Numbered from the stretch's first letter, positions 52,753-63,326 are shown. The stretch is DNA of 64,000 nt from CAWIJJ01 sp963836425 (GCA_963836425.1 CAWIJJ010000017.1:558001-622000); one strand, 5' to 3'. Notes: generated by a model from the letters alone, not told the origin. Numbers and translations are program-made.

Positions 52753-54778
52753 CGGGTAGATGCTCCTGGCGCATTTTCCACGCCGGTGGGAAGGCGGAAA
52801 CACCGGCCATGAAAGCAACTGCCAGAAGCAGGCCGCCGTTACCCGGCAGGTACAGCGGCAGGTTGGCGCGCTGCCAGTTGTGGCCGCTGGTACGCCAGGT
52901 GTTCTTCGGGGTGTTCATGAGCAGCGCGTCGATTGCCAGGCCGGACTCGCCCAGCGAAGCCGCAGTCATCGCCACCATGGGGAAATCCCAGCCCCAGGTG
53001 TCCTCCCACTTCCATTCCGCGAAGGTCTTTTTCAGCGTGCGGCGCATGGTCTCGCGGTCCACCTTGAAACCCGGCAAGACTCCCAGCGCGCCGAGCATGG
53101 ACGGATGGTCGCGATTACGTTCCGTGAAGGTCTGCGGGCAGTTCTCGTGCGCCAGGTACACACCGTCCTTCACTGGAAGCGGCGCGAGGCGGTTGCGGAC
53201 ATCGTCCCACCTGGGGTTCCGCTGCATGCCGAGACGCTGCCGCCATTGTTGCGCGATTTCCAGCCCGTGGGCCCAGGATTCGAGCTCGAACGTCGGGTTC
53301 CAGGTTTCGCGCGGCGGATGATTTTCCTGCGCCGGAATCACGGGCGGGCCAAGAACGTACCGGCGAGTTTTCGCTTCATCATGAGCGAAGGACGCCATGA
53401 ACTCGGCCGATTCGAAAACTACGTCGGCAAAGCGCTGAAGAGTGCGGGCCGCAGGCTGGGACCTGTAGCAGAGATCCGCCATCACAATCGGATGCGGCTG
53501 CTGCCAGATCAGCAGCGGGCCGATCGGCGAAGGGCTGTCGCGGCCGTCCGGCGCGGTCATCTTCGGCCAGCGCACGCCCGCATATCCCTGGCTGCGGGCC
53601 TTTTCGCGGGCCGAGGGCAGAATGGCGCGATACCATTCCAGGCTGCGTTCGAGCAGCGGAGCGCGGCCCCACAGGGGAAAGTGCGCCGCGTGCCAGTAGT
53701 GCATTTCCAGGTGATATTTACCGTACCAGCTGTTGCACGTGAGGCCCGTCTCCTGCGGAGGGAGCGAACCGGCGCACTGGATGGCCGTGAGGTACTGCGA
53801 GAGCACGATGCGGCGTTCGAGCTCGCGTGCCCGCGGGTCCGGGGCGGCGGAAAGATCGATCGCGGCTCCCTGCTGCCAGAAACCGCTCCAATGCTTGCGA
53901 GAGGCGGCGAACGTATCCGCTGCGGTGGGAATGGCAGGCGCGCCGGCTGCGCGGTAGAAGGCCATCACGAATTCGAGGCGGGGGCCCTCGGGCGTGATGA
54001 GAAACGTGTGCGGCCCTTCGCGGCGGTAAGATGCGGGGCTGTTCCACGCGATGCTGGCGGTGTAACGGTCCGCGTCGAGTTCCCGGCGAATTTGCAGGTG
54101 GTTCCCTCGAAACGTCTCGGTGCTGCGGTGCTTCTCGGGATGCGCCCAATCGGCCGCGTTCATGGCGGGCGAGCCGTAAGGGAACACGATGCGAACGGGC
54201 ATCGCGCCGGCGACCCGCACGGCCACCAGGTCCAGATCGGGATGGCATGCGGTCTCAACCACCACCCGCCTGCCGGCATGTTCGAAGCGGCTCTCCAGGA
54301 TGCCCGACCAGAGATCGAGCTTTTGTTCGATGCCGGTGATCTCCGTCGGCCTGTCGATAGCGAATCCCGCGCGGCCCAGGTGCAGGCGATGAGGGTTCTC
54401 GCGCAACCAGTCGTAGAGCTCTTTTTGACCGGTCTGCGACGTCGGATATCCGACCGGGCGGCCGAACGTATCGTATTCGACGAGCTTCAGATCCGCCGGC
54501 CCTTTGCCGTTTGGGTTGGGCGCGGTGTGCCAGCCCCATTGCGACATGGTGCAGAGAGGCGTCTCGGCATCGTAGAGATCGGGGAAGGTCTGGAGTCCGG
54601 TGGGGTCGGCAGTGAAGGCGAACTCGCCGTTTCCCACCGAGAGCGGCGACCGCGGGTCGAATTCCCGAAGCACGGGATTGTGGCGCTGCACGACAGCCTG
54701 CCGGTCAATCGAACCGGTGGTTTGGGCGGACAGCGCCGCCGGCGCAAGCTGCAGCAGGGTCCGGCGCGAAATGGTCAT
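52736..54778 (-). CDS. exported six-hairpin glycosidase (GH65/GH95-like)
   Basis: Protein of 680 residues with an N-terminal Tat- or Sec-like signal (ISRRTLLQLAPAALSAQ). SPLSVGNGEFAFTADPTG, then beta-sandwich, then an alpha/alpha barrel with SWYGKYHLEMHYWHAAHFPL and PTFELESWAHGLEIAQQW places it among GH65/GH95/PGGHG-like enzymes that use inverting acids. Exact substrate unknown. The stop of DinB overlaps its start (ATGA), so it belongs to the four-gene operon reading left from 59.2 kb. Confidence 0.78.
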   Translation of the reverse strand: MTISRRTLLQLAPAALSAQTTGSIDRQAVVQRHNPVLREFDPRSPLSVGNGEFAFTADPTGLQTFPDLYDAETPLCTMSQWGWHTAPNPNGKGPADLKLVEYDTFGRPVGYPTSQTGQKELYDWLRENPHRLHLGRAGFAIDRPTEITGIEQKLDLWSGILESRFEHAGRRVVVETACHPDLDLVAVRVAGAMPVRIVFPYGSPAMNAADWAHPEKHRSTETFRGNHLQIRRELDADRYTASIAWNSPASYRREGPHTFLITPEGPRLEFVMAFYRAAGAPAIPTAADTFAASRKHWSGFWQQGAAIDLSAAPDPRARELERRIVLSQYLTAIQCAGSLPPQETGLTCNSWYGKYHLEMHYWHAAHFPLWGRAPLLERSLEWYRAILPSAREKARSQGYAGVRWPKMTAPDGRDSPSPIGPLLIWQQPHPIVMADLCYRSQPAARTLQRFADVVFESAEFMASFAHDEAKTRRYVLGPPVIPAQENHPPRETWNPTFELESWAHGLEIAQQWRQRLGMQRNPRWDDVRNRLAPLPVKDGVYLAHENCPQTFTERNRDHPSMLGALGVLPGFKVDRETMRRTLKKTFAEWKWEDTWGWDFPMVAMTAASLGESGLAIDALLMNTPKNTWRTSGHNWQRANLPLYLPGNGGLLLAVAFMAGVSAFPPAWKMRQEHLPAIALY

Positions 54779-55218
54779 GGGGCAAGGATTTGTTCCAGGT
54801 GGTGTTCGACATGATCGACGTAGCTGTCGATGAGGGTGGAGAGCGTGAGAGGCTGCCCGTCGCCGAGCCGGCAGAGATGCTCAAGCGCGGACGGGTCGAG
54901 ATTCCGCAAGACGTGGAGCAGATGGCGGTTGAGCAATAGCCAGAGATTCACGATATCCGGCCACGGCTCGGCTGCGTAGTTTTGCGCGCGCACCCAGTCT
55001 TCCTGCTGATACGAAGGAAAGTCGAGCGAGTCAGCGAGTTCGAGCCGGACGACGCGTTGATGGTTATTGGACGCCGAGTCGATCAAATGTCCGAGGATTT
55101 CTTTGCGCGACCAGCGGCCGGGAGCGCGCGGCGAGGCGGCTTCGCTATCACTGAAGTCCACCAGGCGTGGTGGAACGGTGGACACCAGCCGGGCCAGCCG
55201 GTCGGCGGCTGCGCTCAT
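54775..55218 (-). CDS. DinB-family protein
   Basis: Four-helix protein of 147 residues of the DinB/YfiT-like metalloenzyme fold. Conserved histidines appear in ILGHLIDSASNNHQR and VDHVEHHLEQIL, the usual three-His metal site. Typical members catalyse thiol transfer or are uncharacterised. ATGA overlaps on both sides link it to the propeller protein upstream and glycosidase downstream. Confidence 0.82.
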   Translation of the reverse strand: MSAAADRLARLVSTVPPRLVDFSDSEAASPRAPGRWSRKEILGHLIDSASNNHQRVVRLELADSLDFPSYQQEDWVRAQNYAAEPWPDIVNLWLLLNRHLLHVLRNLDPSALEHLCRLGDGQPLTLSTLIDSYVDHVEHHLEQILAP

Positions 55219-57476
55219 TTGAGCACCACCCGGGCGAGGCCCGTGTTGTTGGCGCTATCGGCCGCGCGGACCACCAGCAGGTGCTCGCCGGCGGCCAGCG
55301 CGGTCAGGTCAAGGGCGAAATGTTCGCTCAGCGAATCGATGACTCCGTCGGCGGCGCTCACCGGAATCCAACTGGCGGCGTCGAGGGAATATTCGCAGCG
55401 GCGCAGGGGCGAGGCGGCGTCCAGCGCATGGAACTCCACATGCGCGGTACCGCCGGAGTAGCGCACAGCGCCCATGGTCACCAGCGGCGGCGTGTTATCG
55501 ATCATAATCGGCGCGCTGGTCATCTGCGCTTCCCGGGCGTTCGGCGGTGGATTCGATTCGCGATCGGAGGTGAGCACACGGAAGAAATACTTGCCGTCAG
55601 CGAGGATGTCGCCGTCGAAGGTGACCGAGTTTTCGTGCAGTCCGCTTTTAAGCACCATCCACTGGGTGGCGTCTTCGCTGCGGAAATAGACGTTATGCAC
55701 GAGCCTGTCGTTATCGGGGTCTTCGGCCACCCAAATGATGGAAATTTGCTGGGTTGACGCTTTGGGCAGCGTCTGCGTCGGGGTGCCGGCGGCAGACGAG
55801 GTGGAGTCGGCCGAATCGCTCACCGTCACCGAGTATGCGGAAGAGGCGGACGCGGCCGAAGACCCGGCCGCCTGCGCGGTAGCGACCGATTGGGCAATGA
55901 CGTTGATACTCCGCAGCACGGGCGGCGAGTTCTGCGGCAGGTAAGCGAGGGTGACGCTGTGCAGGACGGGCGTGGCCCCATTTGCGCCGGTGAGTTCCGC
56001 TTTCCATTCGACGTAGCGCGCGTTGGGGCTGGTGATGGGCGCGCCTTTCGGATCCGACAGCGGAGCCGACCAGTCGCTCCACGTGCGGTCCGGCTTGGCC
56101 GAATTTCCGGAGCGGGTGCGAAACACGAGGGAGCACCCGGCAGGAACATCGGCGCGCCAGGTTAAGCCCCCCCAGCGCGACGCGGTTCCCGAATCGTGAG
56201 GCGGCGCCTCATAAAAACCCGAGGTGCCCGGACCTTCACCAAGGCGGTAAATGTGGCCCATGTTGCCGGTGGCGGCGAGCACGGAATGCTCGGCGGGAAG
56301 CAGGCGTGTGGTTTCGCTTTGATTGGTCTGCGCCACCAGGGTGACCCGGCGGTCCGGAGAGAGCCCGTAGATCCGGCCGTTGTCGTCCGTGGCGAACAGG
56401 ATCTGGCGTTCGAGGGCCAGCACGTCGTAAACGTTTTCTTCCTTGGAACTCCACAGCGTCTCCACCGTGTTGTCCGGATTGATGCGGTAGAGGGCGGATT
56501 TCTCGACTCCGGTTGCATCCACCACCGGGCTGAACTGCGTGCTGACCTGAGGGGTGGCAGCAATGGCGGGCTGCGACTTAACCTCCTGCGGCTTGATTTC
56601 GCCGGCCTGCGCCTCCACCGTGATGCTGGTGGTGACGGTGGGGACCGACCCGGCTGGAGTCGCGTTCTGGTTCGCCTGGGAGGCACTCTGCACACGCTTG
56701 GCGACAGAACCGCCGAGGGCTGCCGCGTAAATCGTGCCGTCCGGCAGTGGCACGATGGAGCGGATTTCGGGGAGATTGGCGTCGTAAAGGACGAACGCTT
56801 TGTCCTTCTCGGAAATGCGGTAAAGGATGCCGTTCGGCTCGGTGCCGGCGAGGAGCCGGGCCTGCGCATCAAGCGCGAGGCCGGTGACGTGGGATTGCCC
56901 GGTGTCGTAGTAAAGCTCGCCTTTGCCCGCAGCAGGAACGCGGAAGATTTTGCCCTGATCGCCGGTTCCGACGAAAAGCGCGCCGTCCGGCGCGACCGCG
57001 AGAGACCAGATGTAGCGTGCCTGCGGCGCGAAATACTCCGAAGCCTGGCCGTCTTCGATGCGGTAAACCTTGCCATCGGGCGACGTGCCCGCGTAGACCA
57101 CGCCTTTGGCGTCCACGGCGATGGCGAACACTTCCGGCTGTTCGGCGGTCCAAAGCAAGGACGACTTGCCGGCGGCGTCGATCTTATAGACGCGCCCGCG
57201 GTGGCCGGTAGCGGCGTAGATGGTTTCGCCGGGGCCGCGAGCCGCACTCCAGATCACCGGCTGATCCGAGTTGAAGAGCGTCTCGACCTTTGGAGCAAGC
57301 GAGAGGCGGCCTTCCCGGCTGAGAGAAATGCCATCGAACCGGCCGCCGACGAAATCGTCGTACGAGTTCATTTCCCAGGCGGTGGTTCCGCTCGGAAACA
57401 GCGCGGGTGCGAGCGTTCCCAGCAGCGCGGCCAGCAGGGCAGCGGCCGGAAGGATTCGGCACAGACGTTTCTTCAT
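55215..57476 (-). CDS. secreted beta-propeller protein
   Basis: Protein of 753 residues. Signal peptide (LPAAALLAALLGTLAPALF) followed by repeated blades of a propeller (PGETIYAATGHRGRVYKID, KGVVYAGTSPDGKVYRIED, GALFVGTGDQGKIFRV, DGTIYAAALGGSVAK), then a linker, another blade cluster, and C-terminal Ig-like beta domains (about 590-750). No catalytic motif. Common acidobacterial type of surface or periplasmic binding protein. Overlaps the S55 pseudogene stop by four bases. Confidence 0.8.
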   Translation of the reverse strand: MKKRLCRILPAAALLAALLGTLAPALFPSGTTAWEMNSYDDFVGGRFDGISLSREGRLSLAPKVETLFNSDQPVIWSAARGPGETIYAATGHRGRVYKIDAAGKSSLLWTAEQPEVFAIAVDAKGVVYAGTSPDGKVYRIEDGQASEYFAPQARYIWSLAVAPDGALFVGTGDQGKIFRVPAAGKGELYYDTGQSHVTGLALDAQARLLAGTEPNGILYRISEKDKAFVLYDANLPEIRSIVPLPDGTIYAAALGGSVAKRVQSASQANQNATPAGSVPTVTTSITVEAQAGEIKPQEVKSQPAIAATPQVSTQFSPVVDATGVEKSALYRINPDNTVETLWSSKEENVYDVLALERQILFATDDNGRIYGLSPDRRVTLVAQTNQSETTRLLPAEHSVLAATGNMGHIYRLGEGPGTSGFYEAPPHDSGTASRWGGLTWRADVPAGCSLVFRTRSGNSAKPDRTWSDWSAPLSDPKGAPITSPNARYVEWKAELTGANGATPVLHSVTLAYLPQNSPPVLRSINVIAQSVATAQAAGSSAASASSAYSVTVSDSADSTSSAAGTPTQTLPKASTQQISIIWVAEDPDNDRLVHNVYFRSEDATQWMVLKSGLHENSVTFDGDILADGKYFFRVLTSDRESNPPPNAREAQMTSAPIMIDNTPPLVTMGAVRYSGGTAHVEFHALDAASPLRRCEYSLDAASWIPVSAADGVIDSLSEHFALDLTALAAGEHLLVVRAADSANNTGLARVVLK

Positions 57477-59228
57477 TCCTTAATTTCCACCTGGATCGTT
57501 TTGGACCCGGATATAACCATGTCGCCGCCGTCGATCTCGATCTGCGCGATTCGTGAATTGCGGGTCTGCGTAATGCCCGCCAGGTTGGCCTGGGAGCCTC
57601 CGAGAATCAGCGCCACAGAGGCGGGCGGATCCGGCAGGTCTGCACCCTCGAGTTGATAGGCCGGGCGGGCGCTCCACACGCGCACGTAGGCCTTGGTGTT
57701 GGGATGAAGGTTGTTCACCGTGCCGATCAACTGCGCCGCCGTGTGCGGGGTGGACGTGAGAATCTGTCGAAACTCGGCCAGGTTGGTGCTGTTGGCGTCG
57801 GCCACGGTGAAGTACAATGTGCCGGGTTCCTGCCCGATGGGAACGTCATACCTCACCTGCCGCTGAACCTCCGCTCCGTTTTCGCCCACCAGGCCGATGG
57901 TAATATCGACCTGCTCACCGGCGCGGACGGCACGCCGTGCCGCCGAGACACTATCGATCGTCAACTGCTTCTTCTGTTCGAACAGGTCAAGACGAAGCGA
58001 GACGTTCCTGAGTTGCAGGGTGTTGAACCCGCTCTGCATGACATACGCAACCGGGATAGCCGCGGAAAGGGAGGCCTGCGCCGCCGACCCCGTGTCCAGC
58101 GCGAACATGTTGTCGAGCACGACGGGCGCGGGTGCGTTCTGGAACTCCACCTGCCCGGTCATCCGCACCGTAGCGGCGCCAACGGTGCGCTCGGTCGCAT
58201 CGATGGTAGAGAAGACGGCCATCTGCACCAGCAGCGGACTGAGCATGGCGTCGCTGACCATTTGCATGTTGTAGGTCTGCACGGTCCGCGAATCGCGTGT
58301 CACGGTAATGCTGAGGGGCACGAGGGGAGGCCGGGTCCCCAGGGTTCCGGAAATGGCCGAATTCTGGTCCTGTGAAATGGTGCCCATCCATTCGCGGGCA
58401 GTCGAGAGCTTGAAGGACGTATTGAGCGTGGGCACGAGGGCAAGAACTTCGGATCGGGCGAAGGGAAGCGCGGTAGTACCGACATCGAGGAACCGGTGTC
58501 CGAAGGCGTAGACCTTGTTGCCGTCGATATGGGTGACGGTGCCGTCGGCAGCCACGCTGTAATCCCCGGACATAAGTTGGACGCTGATCATCGAACCCGG
58601 TTTGAGGTCGGCGGGATTGCCCATGCCGGGCTGAATGTTCGCGCCCGCGGAAACGGCCTGGCGCGGTTCGAGTCCGGCCGCCCGCAACTGCGAACCAAAC
58701 GTCTCCAGGGTGGAACGGCTGAATCCCCCGAAGGCGATGGGTGTGGCAATATCCTGCATGGGAGATCCGGTTGCGGAGGCCGGAACCGGCTGGGAGAAGC
58801 GGTGGAACAGGTCATTGTCCGCGAGGGCCACCGGCGGTCGGGATCCGGCCACGGCGGTAAGCGCGCATCATGTCCTCGATGGGGCGAATACCGGCAATGG
58901 GGTCTTTAGCGTAGGGGAACGCCATGGCGACGGCGCCGACAAGCTTGCCGCCGATGTAGACAGGACTGCCGCTCATGCCCTGCAGAACGCCGGTATGATC
59001 CAGGGGACCACCGGAGAGCCGCCCCAGAATAATCGACTCTTTCGGCCCATAATTGTCCAGAACGCCGAGGATCTCGACCTGAAATTCTTCGATCCGGTCG
59101 CCCTGAAATACGGTGCGGCCCACTCCGCGCATTCCTGCTCGAACGTCTTTCAGGGGAAGGATCTGGAGTTTGCGCGGATAGACAAGCGGCGAGCGCAAGG
59201 ACCGCCGGAACAGCGAAGCGGAGCACAT
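57473..59228 (-). pseudogene. SpoIVB-type S55 peptidase-like secreted protein, two frameshifts
   Basis: The signal peptide is read in one frame from GTG 59226 (VLRFAVPAVLALAACLSAQ), the start of the mature protein in a second (LQILPLKDVRAGMRGVG, GVLQGMSGSPVYIGGKLVGA with the S55 catalytic serine), and the long C-terminal part in a third from about 58850 (ADNDLFHRFSQPVPAS onward, then DNMFALDTG and IPVAYVMQ). Frame changes are of one base at about 59165 and 58835. The pieces are otherwise well conserved, so assembly indels are possible. It would be a self-processing exported serine peptidase and opens the coupled four-gene operon. Confidence 0.75.
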
Positions 59229-59312
59229 CCTTATTGTACCTGCGACGCGACAGCAAAAAATCCCAGCGCGGGTTGAAGTTGACCGTAACCGAATCGTGAG
59301 CTAGGATGAGGA

Positions 59313-59389
<77 letters not shown>

Positions 59390-59656
59390 AACCCATTCAA
59401 TCATTTACGCCTGCCTCCAAACACTAAAACCCGACCCGCCCACATATTTGCCCCCATATCTTGCCCAGCGAACTCGTGTTTCCGTCAGCTTGACAAGAGT
59501 CGTACATAAAGCGATAATAAGGCCAGGAAGTCTAGATTCCCCCGACCCCCAAGCGCCGTTTCGGTGCTGTTCCAGAGGGGCTCGGCAAACCTGCCGAGGG
59601 GAACTCGAATCCCGGTGCTCACCGGCGTGTGAGTCCGTTCAGATTTGGAGTTCCAA

Positions 59657-59851
59657 ATGGGGCACACCAGTTCTCCCAGTTTCTTCTCTGAAAAGCAGGC
59701 AGCTGCCTACCTCAGCGTCTCACTTTCCACCATTCGGCGTTGGCGCCGAACGACTACCGGCCCGGCGTTCTTTAGATTCGGCGACGTTCTGCGGTATACC
59801 CGCGAGGCGCTCGACGAGTTTGTTTCGAAGCATACGCAGAGTGCTGCGTAA
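59657..59851 (+). CDS. excisionase-type HTH protein
   Basis: Protein of 64 residues with the MerR-like helix SEKQAAAYLSVSLSTIRRWR and wing FFRFGDVLRYTREALDEFV, an HTH_17 excisionase. ATG at 59657 with TTTGGAG seven bases upstream; a TTG at 59645 is an alternative. It lies between tRNA-fMet and the integrase, in the usual order. Confidence 0.8.
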   Translation: MGHTSSPSFFSEKQAAAYLSVSLSTIRRWRRTTTGPAFFRFGDVLRYTREALDEFVSKHTQSAA

Positions 59852-59862
59852 CGAGACCAGCC

Positions 59863-61028
59863 ATGGCACGTGATGGGGACGGTCTCTTCCGCCGACGCGG
59901 GATCTGGTACTTCAAATACAAAGACGCCAATGGCGGCTACCGCGAAAAAAGCACCGGGACGAAAAGACAGGCAGAGGCTCGTGACTACAAGCACGACTTC
60001 CTGGAAAAGCTTCGCCAGAATCAACTTCCCACGGACGAGGCTAGCTTAGCTAAGCTAAGCTAGATGGCCCCGGGGAGGCGCTCGCGAAATGGATGGAATT
60101 CCGTGCGGCAACGCGCCCAAGAGCGTCAGTGGCCGCAGAGCAGACAAGTTGCCGCCATCTCCGAGACATCATCGGGAGCGAGCGGAAGCTGGCTAGCATT
60201 ACGGCTTGGGACATTCGCCGATTCCAGATGAAGCGCCTGGAGATGGTAGGACCCAAGACAGTCAACAACGAAATGCTCGTTTTGAAAGCCGTGTTGGTAA
60301 ACGCCAGGCTTTGGACCCAGCTCGAAGATCTCTATGAACCCCTAACCGTTCCGAAGCGTGGTCCAGGCCAGGCGCTGACGCCAGAACAGACCGGAAGACT
60401 CGTCGAGACCGCAAAGAGCAATGACCGGTGGTTTGTCGCGCTGTGTGCCACGGTGCTGGCGTATGCAACCGGCTGTCGCTCAGGAGAAATCAAGAAGTTG
60501 CGGTTGGGCGACCTCGTACTCAGTGCGGATCGGCCATACATCCGGTTGCGGGCGGAAGATACCAAGTCGCGCCGCTGCCGCCAACCAGCTTTGAACGACT
60601 TGGGGCTCTGGGCGGTGAATCACTTGTTGAGGAGGGCTACGCTACTTGGTGCAATACTTCCGAACCATTTTCTTTTACCGGCCGATTTGTCAAAGCACAC
60701 CACGGGGTCGGACCCGCTACGTGGCGCGACGGGATTTGATCCAACGCGACACCAGACCTCCTGGGATTCGGCCTGGGAGAAGCTCAGGCTTGCAGCGGGA
60801 TTGAACGGGCTTCGCTTCCATGACCTTCGCCACACCCACATAACGCACGCGGTCGAAGAGGGCGTACCAATCGAGGTAGTCATGGCACAAGTGGGTCACA
60901 TGTCGGCTGACATGACGCGCTACTACACGCACCTCGGCTCAGGTGCGAAACACGCGGCTGTCGCGGCCGTCCAGCGGAAAGGCGCAGCTGCGCTGGCTGC
61001 ACTCCAGGTCGAGAAGGTGCCCAAATAG
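59863..61028 (+). pseudogene. tyrosine integrase interrupted by a stop-rich palindrome
   Basis: First part (59863-60063, RDGDGLFRRRGIWYFKYKDA, then TGTKRQAEARDYKHDFLEKL) ends at a run of stops; a second frame resumes with DGPGEALAKWMEFRAATR and reads the rest: Arg in ATGCRSGEIKKL, Lys in AEDTKSRRCR, HDLRHTHITH (HxxR), GHMSADMTRYYTHL with the tyrosine. All catalytic boxes are intact, so the lesion at 60041-60063 is the only visible defect. Integrates at, or came from, the neighbouring tRNA-fMet. Confidence 0.82.
60041..60063. repeat. 23-base palindrome with stop codons in all frames
   Basis: CTAGCTTAGCT and its exact inverted copy AGCTAAGCTAG flank a single A. Stops (TAG/TAA) occur in every frame of the plus strand and, by symmetry, of the minus strand. 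It sits at the point where the integrase frame is lost. Confidence 0.75.
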
Positions 61029-61145
61029 AGTATGCGATCATGGCCCGGGAGTTCACCAACAGGGTGCAACCCATCGGCGCCAAGTGATGATGCCCGCCTT
61101 CGGAGGACTGAAGGCATATCAACTGATGAGTGAGAGCCAATAGAT

Positions 61146-61169
61146 TAGCTACTTTCCCACTTAAAATTC
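61146..61169 (+). repeat. left inverted repeat of ISNCY element
   Basis: 24 bases beginning TAGCTACTTTCCCAC, perfect inverted match to 63233-63256. Confidence 0.9.
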
Positions 61170-61341
61170 CGCACGCAAATTCCTTGTTACCAAAGGGGCG
61201 GTGCGCGGCTGGTTGCTGAGTCGGACGTTTTTGTCCTCCCGAGGGACCGTTACCGACTAAGCCCTGACGCACGCAGTCGTCAGAACATTTTGGTCAAAAA
61301 TGTTTTGACTTGGCTTTGTGGATAATGTATCATCTATAGTG

Positions 61342-61686
61342 ATGACACGAGAGCAGGCCATCCGCAAGCGGAAAAAGCTGGCAGGGCAGCTCTCTTCCCC
61401 CATGGGGGTTCTCCGCGGCTCGCTGCTCCAGCGCACCATCCATCATTCCTCGGGATGTCAAAAATGCGCCCGCGGGGAAGGGCATCCGCTTTGGGTTCTC
61501 ACGGTGGGTTATCCGGGTGGAAAGACCCGCCAAGTGAGCCTGCGTCCCGAACAGGTTCCGATCGTTCAAAAGGCGATCGAAGAGTATCGCGATTTCAAGC
61601 AGACGCTGGAGGCCATCAGCGAACTAAATCAGTTTCTGCTACGCCTGGACCGCGAGGAGTCCAAGGACCAGGAGCGCGAAGCATGA
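61342..61686 (+). CDS. DUF6788-type accessory protein of IS element
   Basis: Protein of 114 residues (TREQAIRKRKKLAGQLSSPM, HHSSGCQKCARGEGHPLWVL, then GYPGGKTRQVSLRPEQVPIV), the small zinc-like protein (CQKC) that accompanies ISNCY transposases. ATG at 61342; its TGA overlaps the transposase ATG, so translation is coupled. Role not known; perhaps transposition control. Confidence 0.75.
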   Translation: MTREQAIRKRKKLAGQLSSPMGVLRGSLLQRTIHHSSGCQKCARGEGHPLWVLTVGYPGGKTRQVSLRPEQVPIVQKAIEEYRDFKQTLEAISELNQFLLRLDREESKDQEREA

Positions 61687-63087
61687 TCGCCGTGCGCCGC
61701 CTGCAGCAAAGCTTCGGCGATGGCTTCATCGCTGAGACGGTGGAGGATCTGTGGGAGCCCTGGATGCGCCACGCCGATAAAGCTCTGGAAGATGACACAC
61801 TGCTGGTCATCATCCAGCAAGCGTTGGCTAAACGCTGCAAGAAGAGCAAGACGCGTGGCCGAAAGGCAACGCCGGCCGAGGTTGTGCTCAGGATGCTGCT
61901 GTTGAAGCATGTTCGCGACTGGAGTTACGAAGTGCTATCGCGGGAAGTGCGCGCCAATCTGGTCTATCGCGAGTTCACCCGGATCGGCGGCGACAAGGTC
62001 CCGGACGACCGAACGATGGGAAACCTGGCGCGCCAACTGGGGCCGGGTGTGATCGAAACACTGCATCGGCGAATGGTGGAGATCGCCGTGGAAAACAAGA
62101 TCGCAACGGGTCGTAAGATGCGGGTCGATACGACGGTAGTGGAGACCGACATCCACTACCCGACCGATAGTTCCTTACTGGGTGACGGAGTACGCGTGCT
62201 GACGCGCATCATGAAGAAAGTCACCGCCGTAGCGGGCAAGGCTGGCACGCAGATGCGCGACCGGAGCCGGTCCGCCAAATTGAAGGTTTTGGCGATTGCT
62301 CGCGCCAGCCGAAACAAGACGGAGCAGGGTAGGCAGAAGATGAAGAAGGCCTACCTCCAACTCTTGGAAATCGCCAGCCGGGTTACCGGGCAAGCGAAGA
62401 AGTTTTCGGGCGAGATTGCCAGACGCGTCAAGCGGGGCAATCTGTCGGTGATGCGCAAATCTAAGAAGCAACTGGATGAGATGATTCCCCGAGTCCAGCA
62501 GGTGCTGCGTCAAACTCGAGAGCGAGTGCTGCGCGGCAACACCAAGGCCGAAGGAAAGCTGCTCAGCATTTTCGAGACGCACACTGAGGTGATCCGCAAA
62601 GAAGGCGCATAAGCCCAACGAGTTCGGCAAACTGGTCCTGATTCAAGAGGCGGAGAATCAGATCGTTACGCATTACCGAGTGTGCGAACAGCGACCGGCG
62701 GACTCCACCTTGCTGGAGGGATGTCTGGACCACCATGTCGAACAGTTCGGACGCGCCCCGGAAAGCGTGGCGGCAGATCCCGGATTCTTCTCGGCCGCTA
62801 ACGAATCCAGGGCCCACCAAATGGGAGTCACGCGAGTCTCAATTCCGAGTCACGACACCAAGAGCCCCGTGCGCAAGCAACGGCAGAAGCAGCGTTGGTT
62901 CAGAGAGCTTCAGAAATGGCGCACGGGCTGTGAAGGCCGCATCAGCGTTCTCAAACGCCGACACGGGCTACGGCGATCGCTCTATCGAGGACAGGACGGC
63001 ATTCAGCGCTGGGTCGGACTCGGGGTGATCGCGGACAACGCGATCAATATCGGGACCCACCTGGCAGAGCGCGACCGCTCCCGGTAA
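61683..63087 (+). pseudogene. ISNCY transposase, one-base frameshift
   Basis: About 467 residues when joined. First frame to 62612 (LRMLLLKHVRDWSYEVLSRE, DRTMGNLARQLGPGVIETLH, KMRVDTTVVETDIHYPTDS with the first catalytic aspartate) ends in TAA; the second resumes with HKPNEFGKLVLIQEAENQIV, AADPGFFSAANESRAHQMGV (second Asp) and RTGCEGRISVLKRRHGLRR (Glu). The junction near 62600 lacks a classical slippery heptamer, so decay is more likely than programmed frameshifting. Confidence 0.85.
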
Positions 63088-63232
63088 AAAATACCATTAC
63101 AACCGTACCCCTCTTCCCGCTCCCTGCGGGTAACCCCACGCCGAAACTGATTCCGAACCCACTTCCCCACGCCTTCCCAACGCCAGCAGCGAAGGTTCGC
63201 CCGACTAGACCGTGCGTCCGTGCCAACTATCC

Positions 63233-63256
63233 GAATTTTAAGTGGGAAAGTAGCTA
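63233..63256 (-). repeat. right inverted repeat of ISNCY element
   Basis: 24 bases ending GGGAAAGTAGCTA, perfect inverted match to 61146-61169. Confidence 0.9.
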
Positions 63257-63326
63257 GGTCTTAGACCGTCTGAAGAAGTTCTATAAAACACTTCCATCTG
63301 GAAATGTTCTGGTGCATACTTGAGGC

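Larger units (their letters stand above)
61146..63256 (+). mobile_element. ISNCY-type insertion sequence with 24-bp inverted repeats
   Basis: Element of 2111 bases bounded by perfect 24-base inverted repeats (61146-61169 beginning TAGCTACTTTCCCAC and 63233-63256). It carries a DUF6788-type accessory ORF and a DDE transposase split by a frameshift. No unambiguous target duplication; TA at the edges is possible. It lies downstream of the interrupted integrase. Confidence 0.9.

Noticed and set aside
52760..54814. 684-residue plus-strand frame opposite the glycosidase gene
   Set aside because: Antisense shadow in GC-rich DNA; the minus strand has a signal peptide, family motifs and coupling to neighbours.
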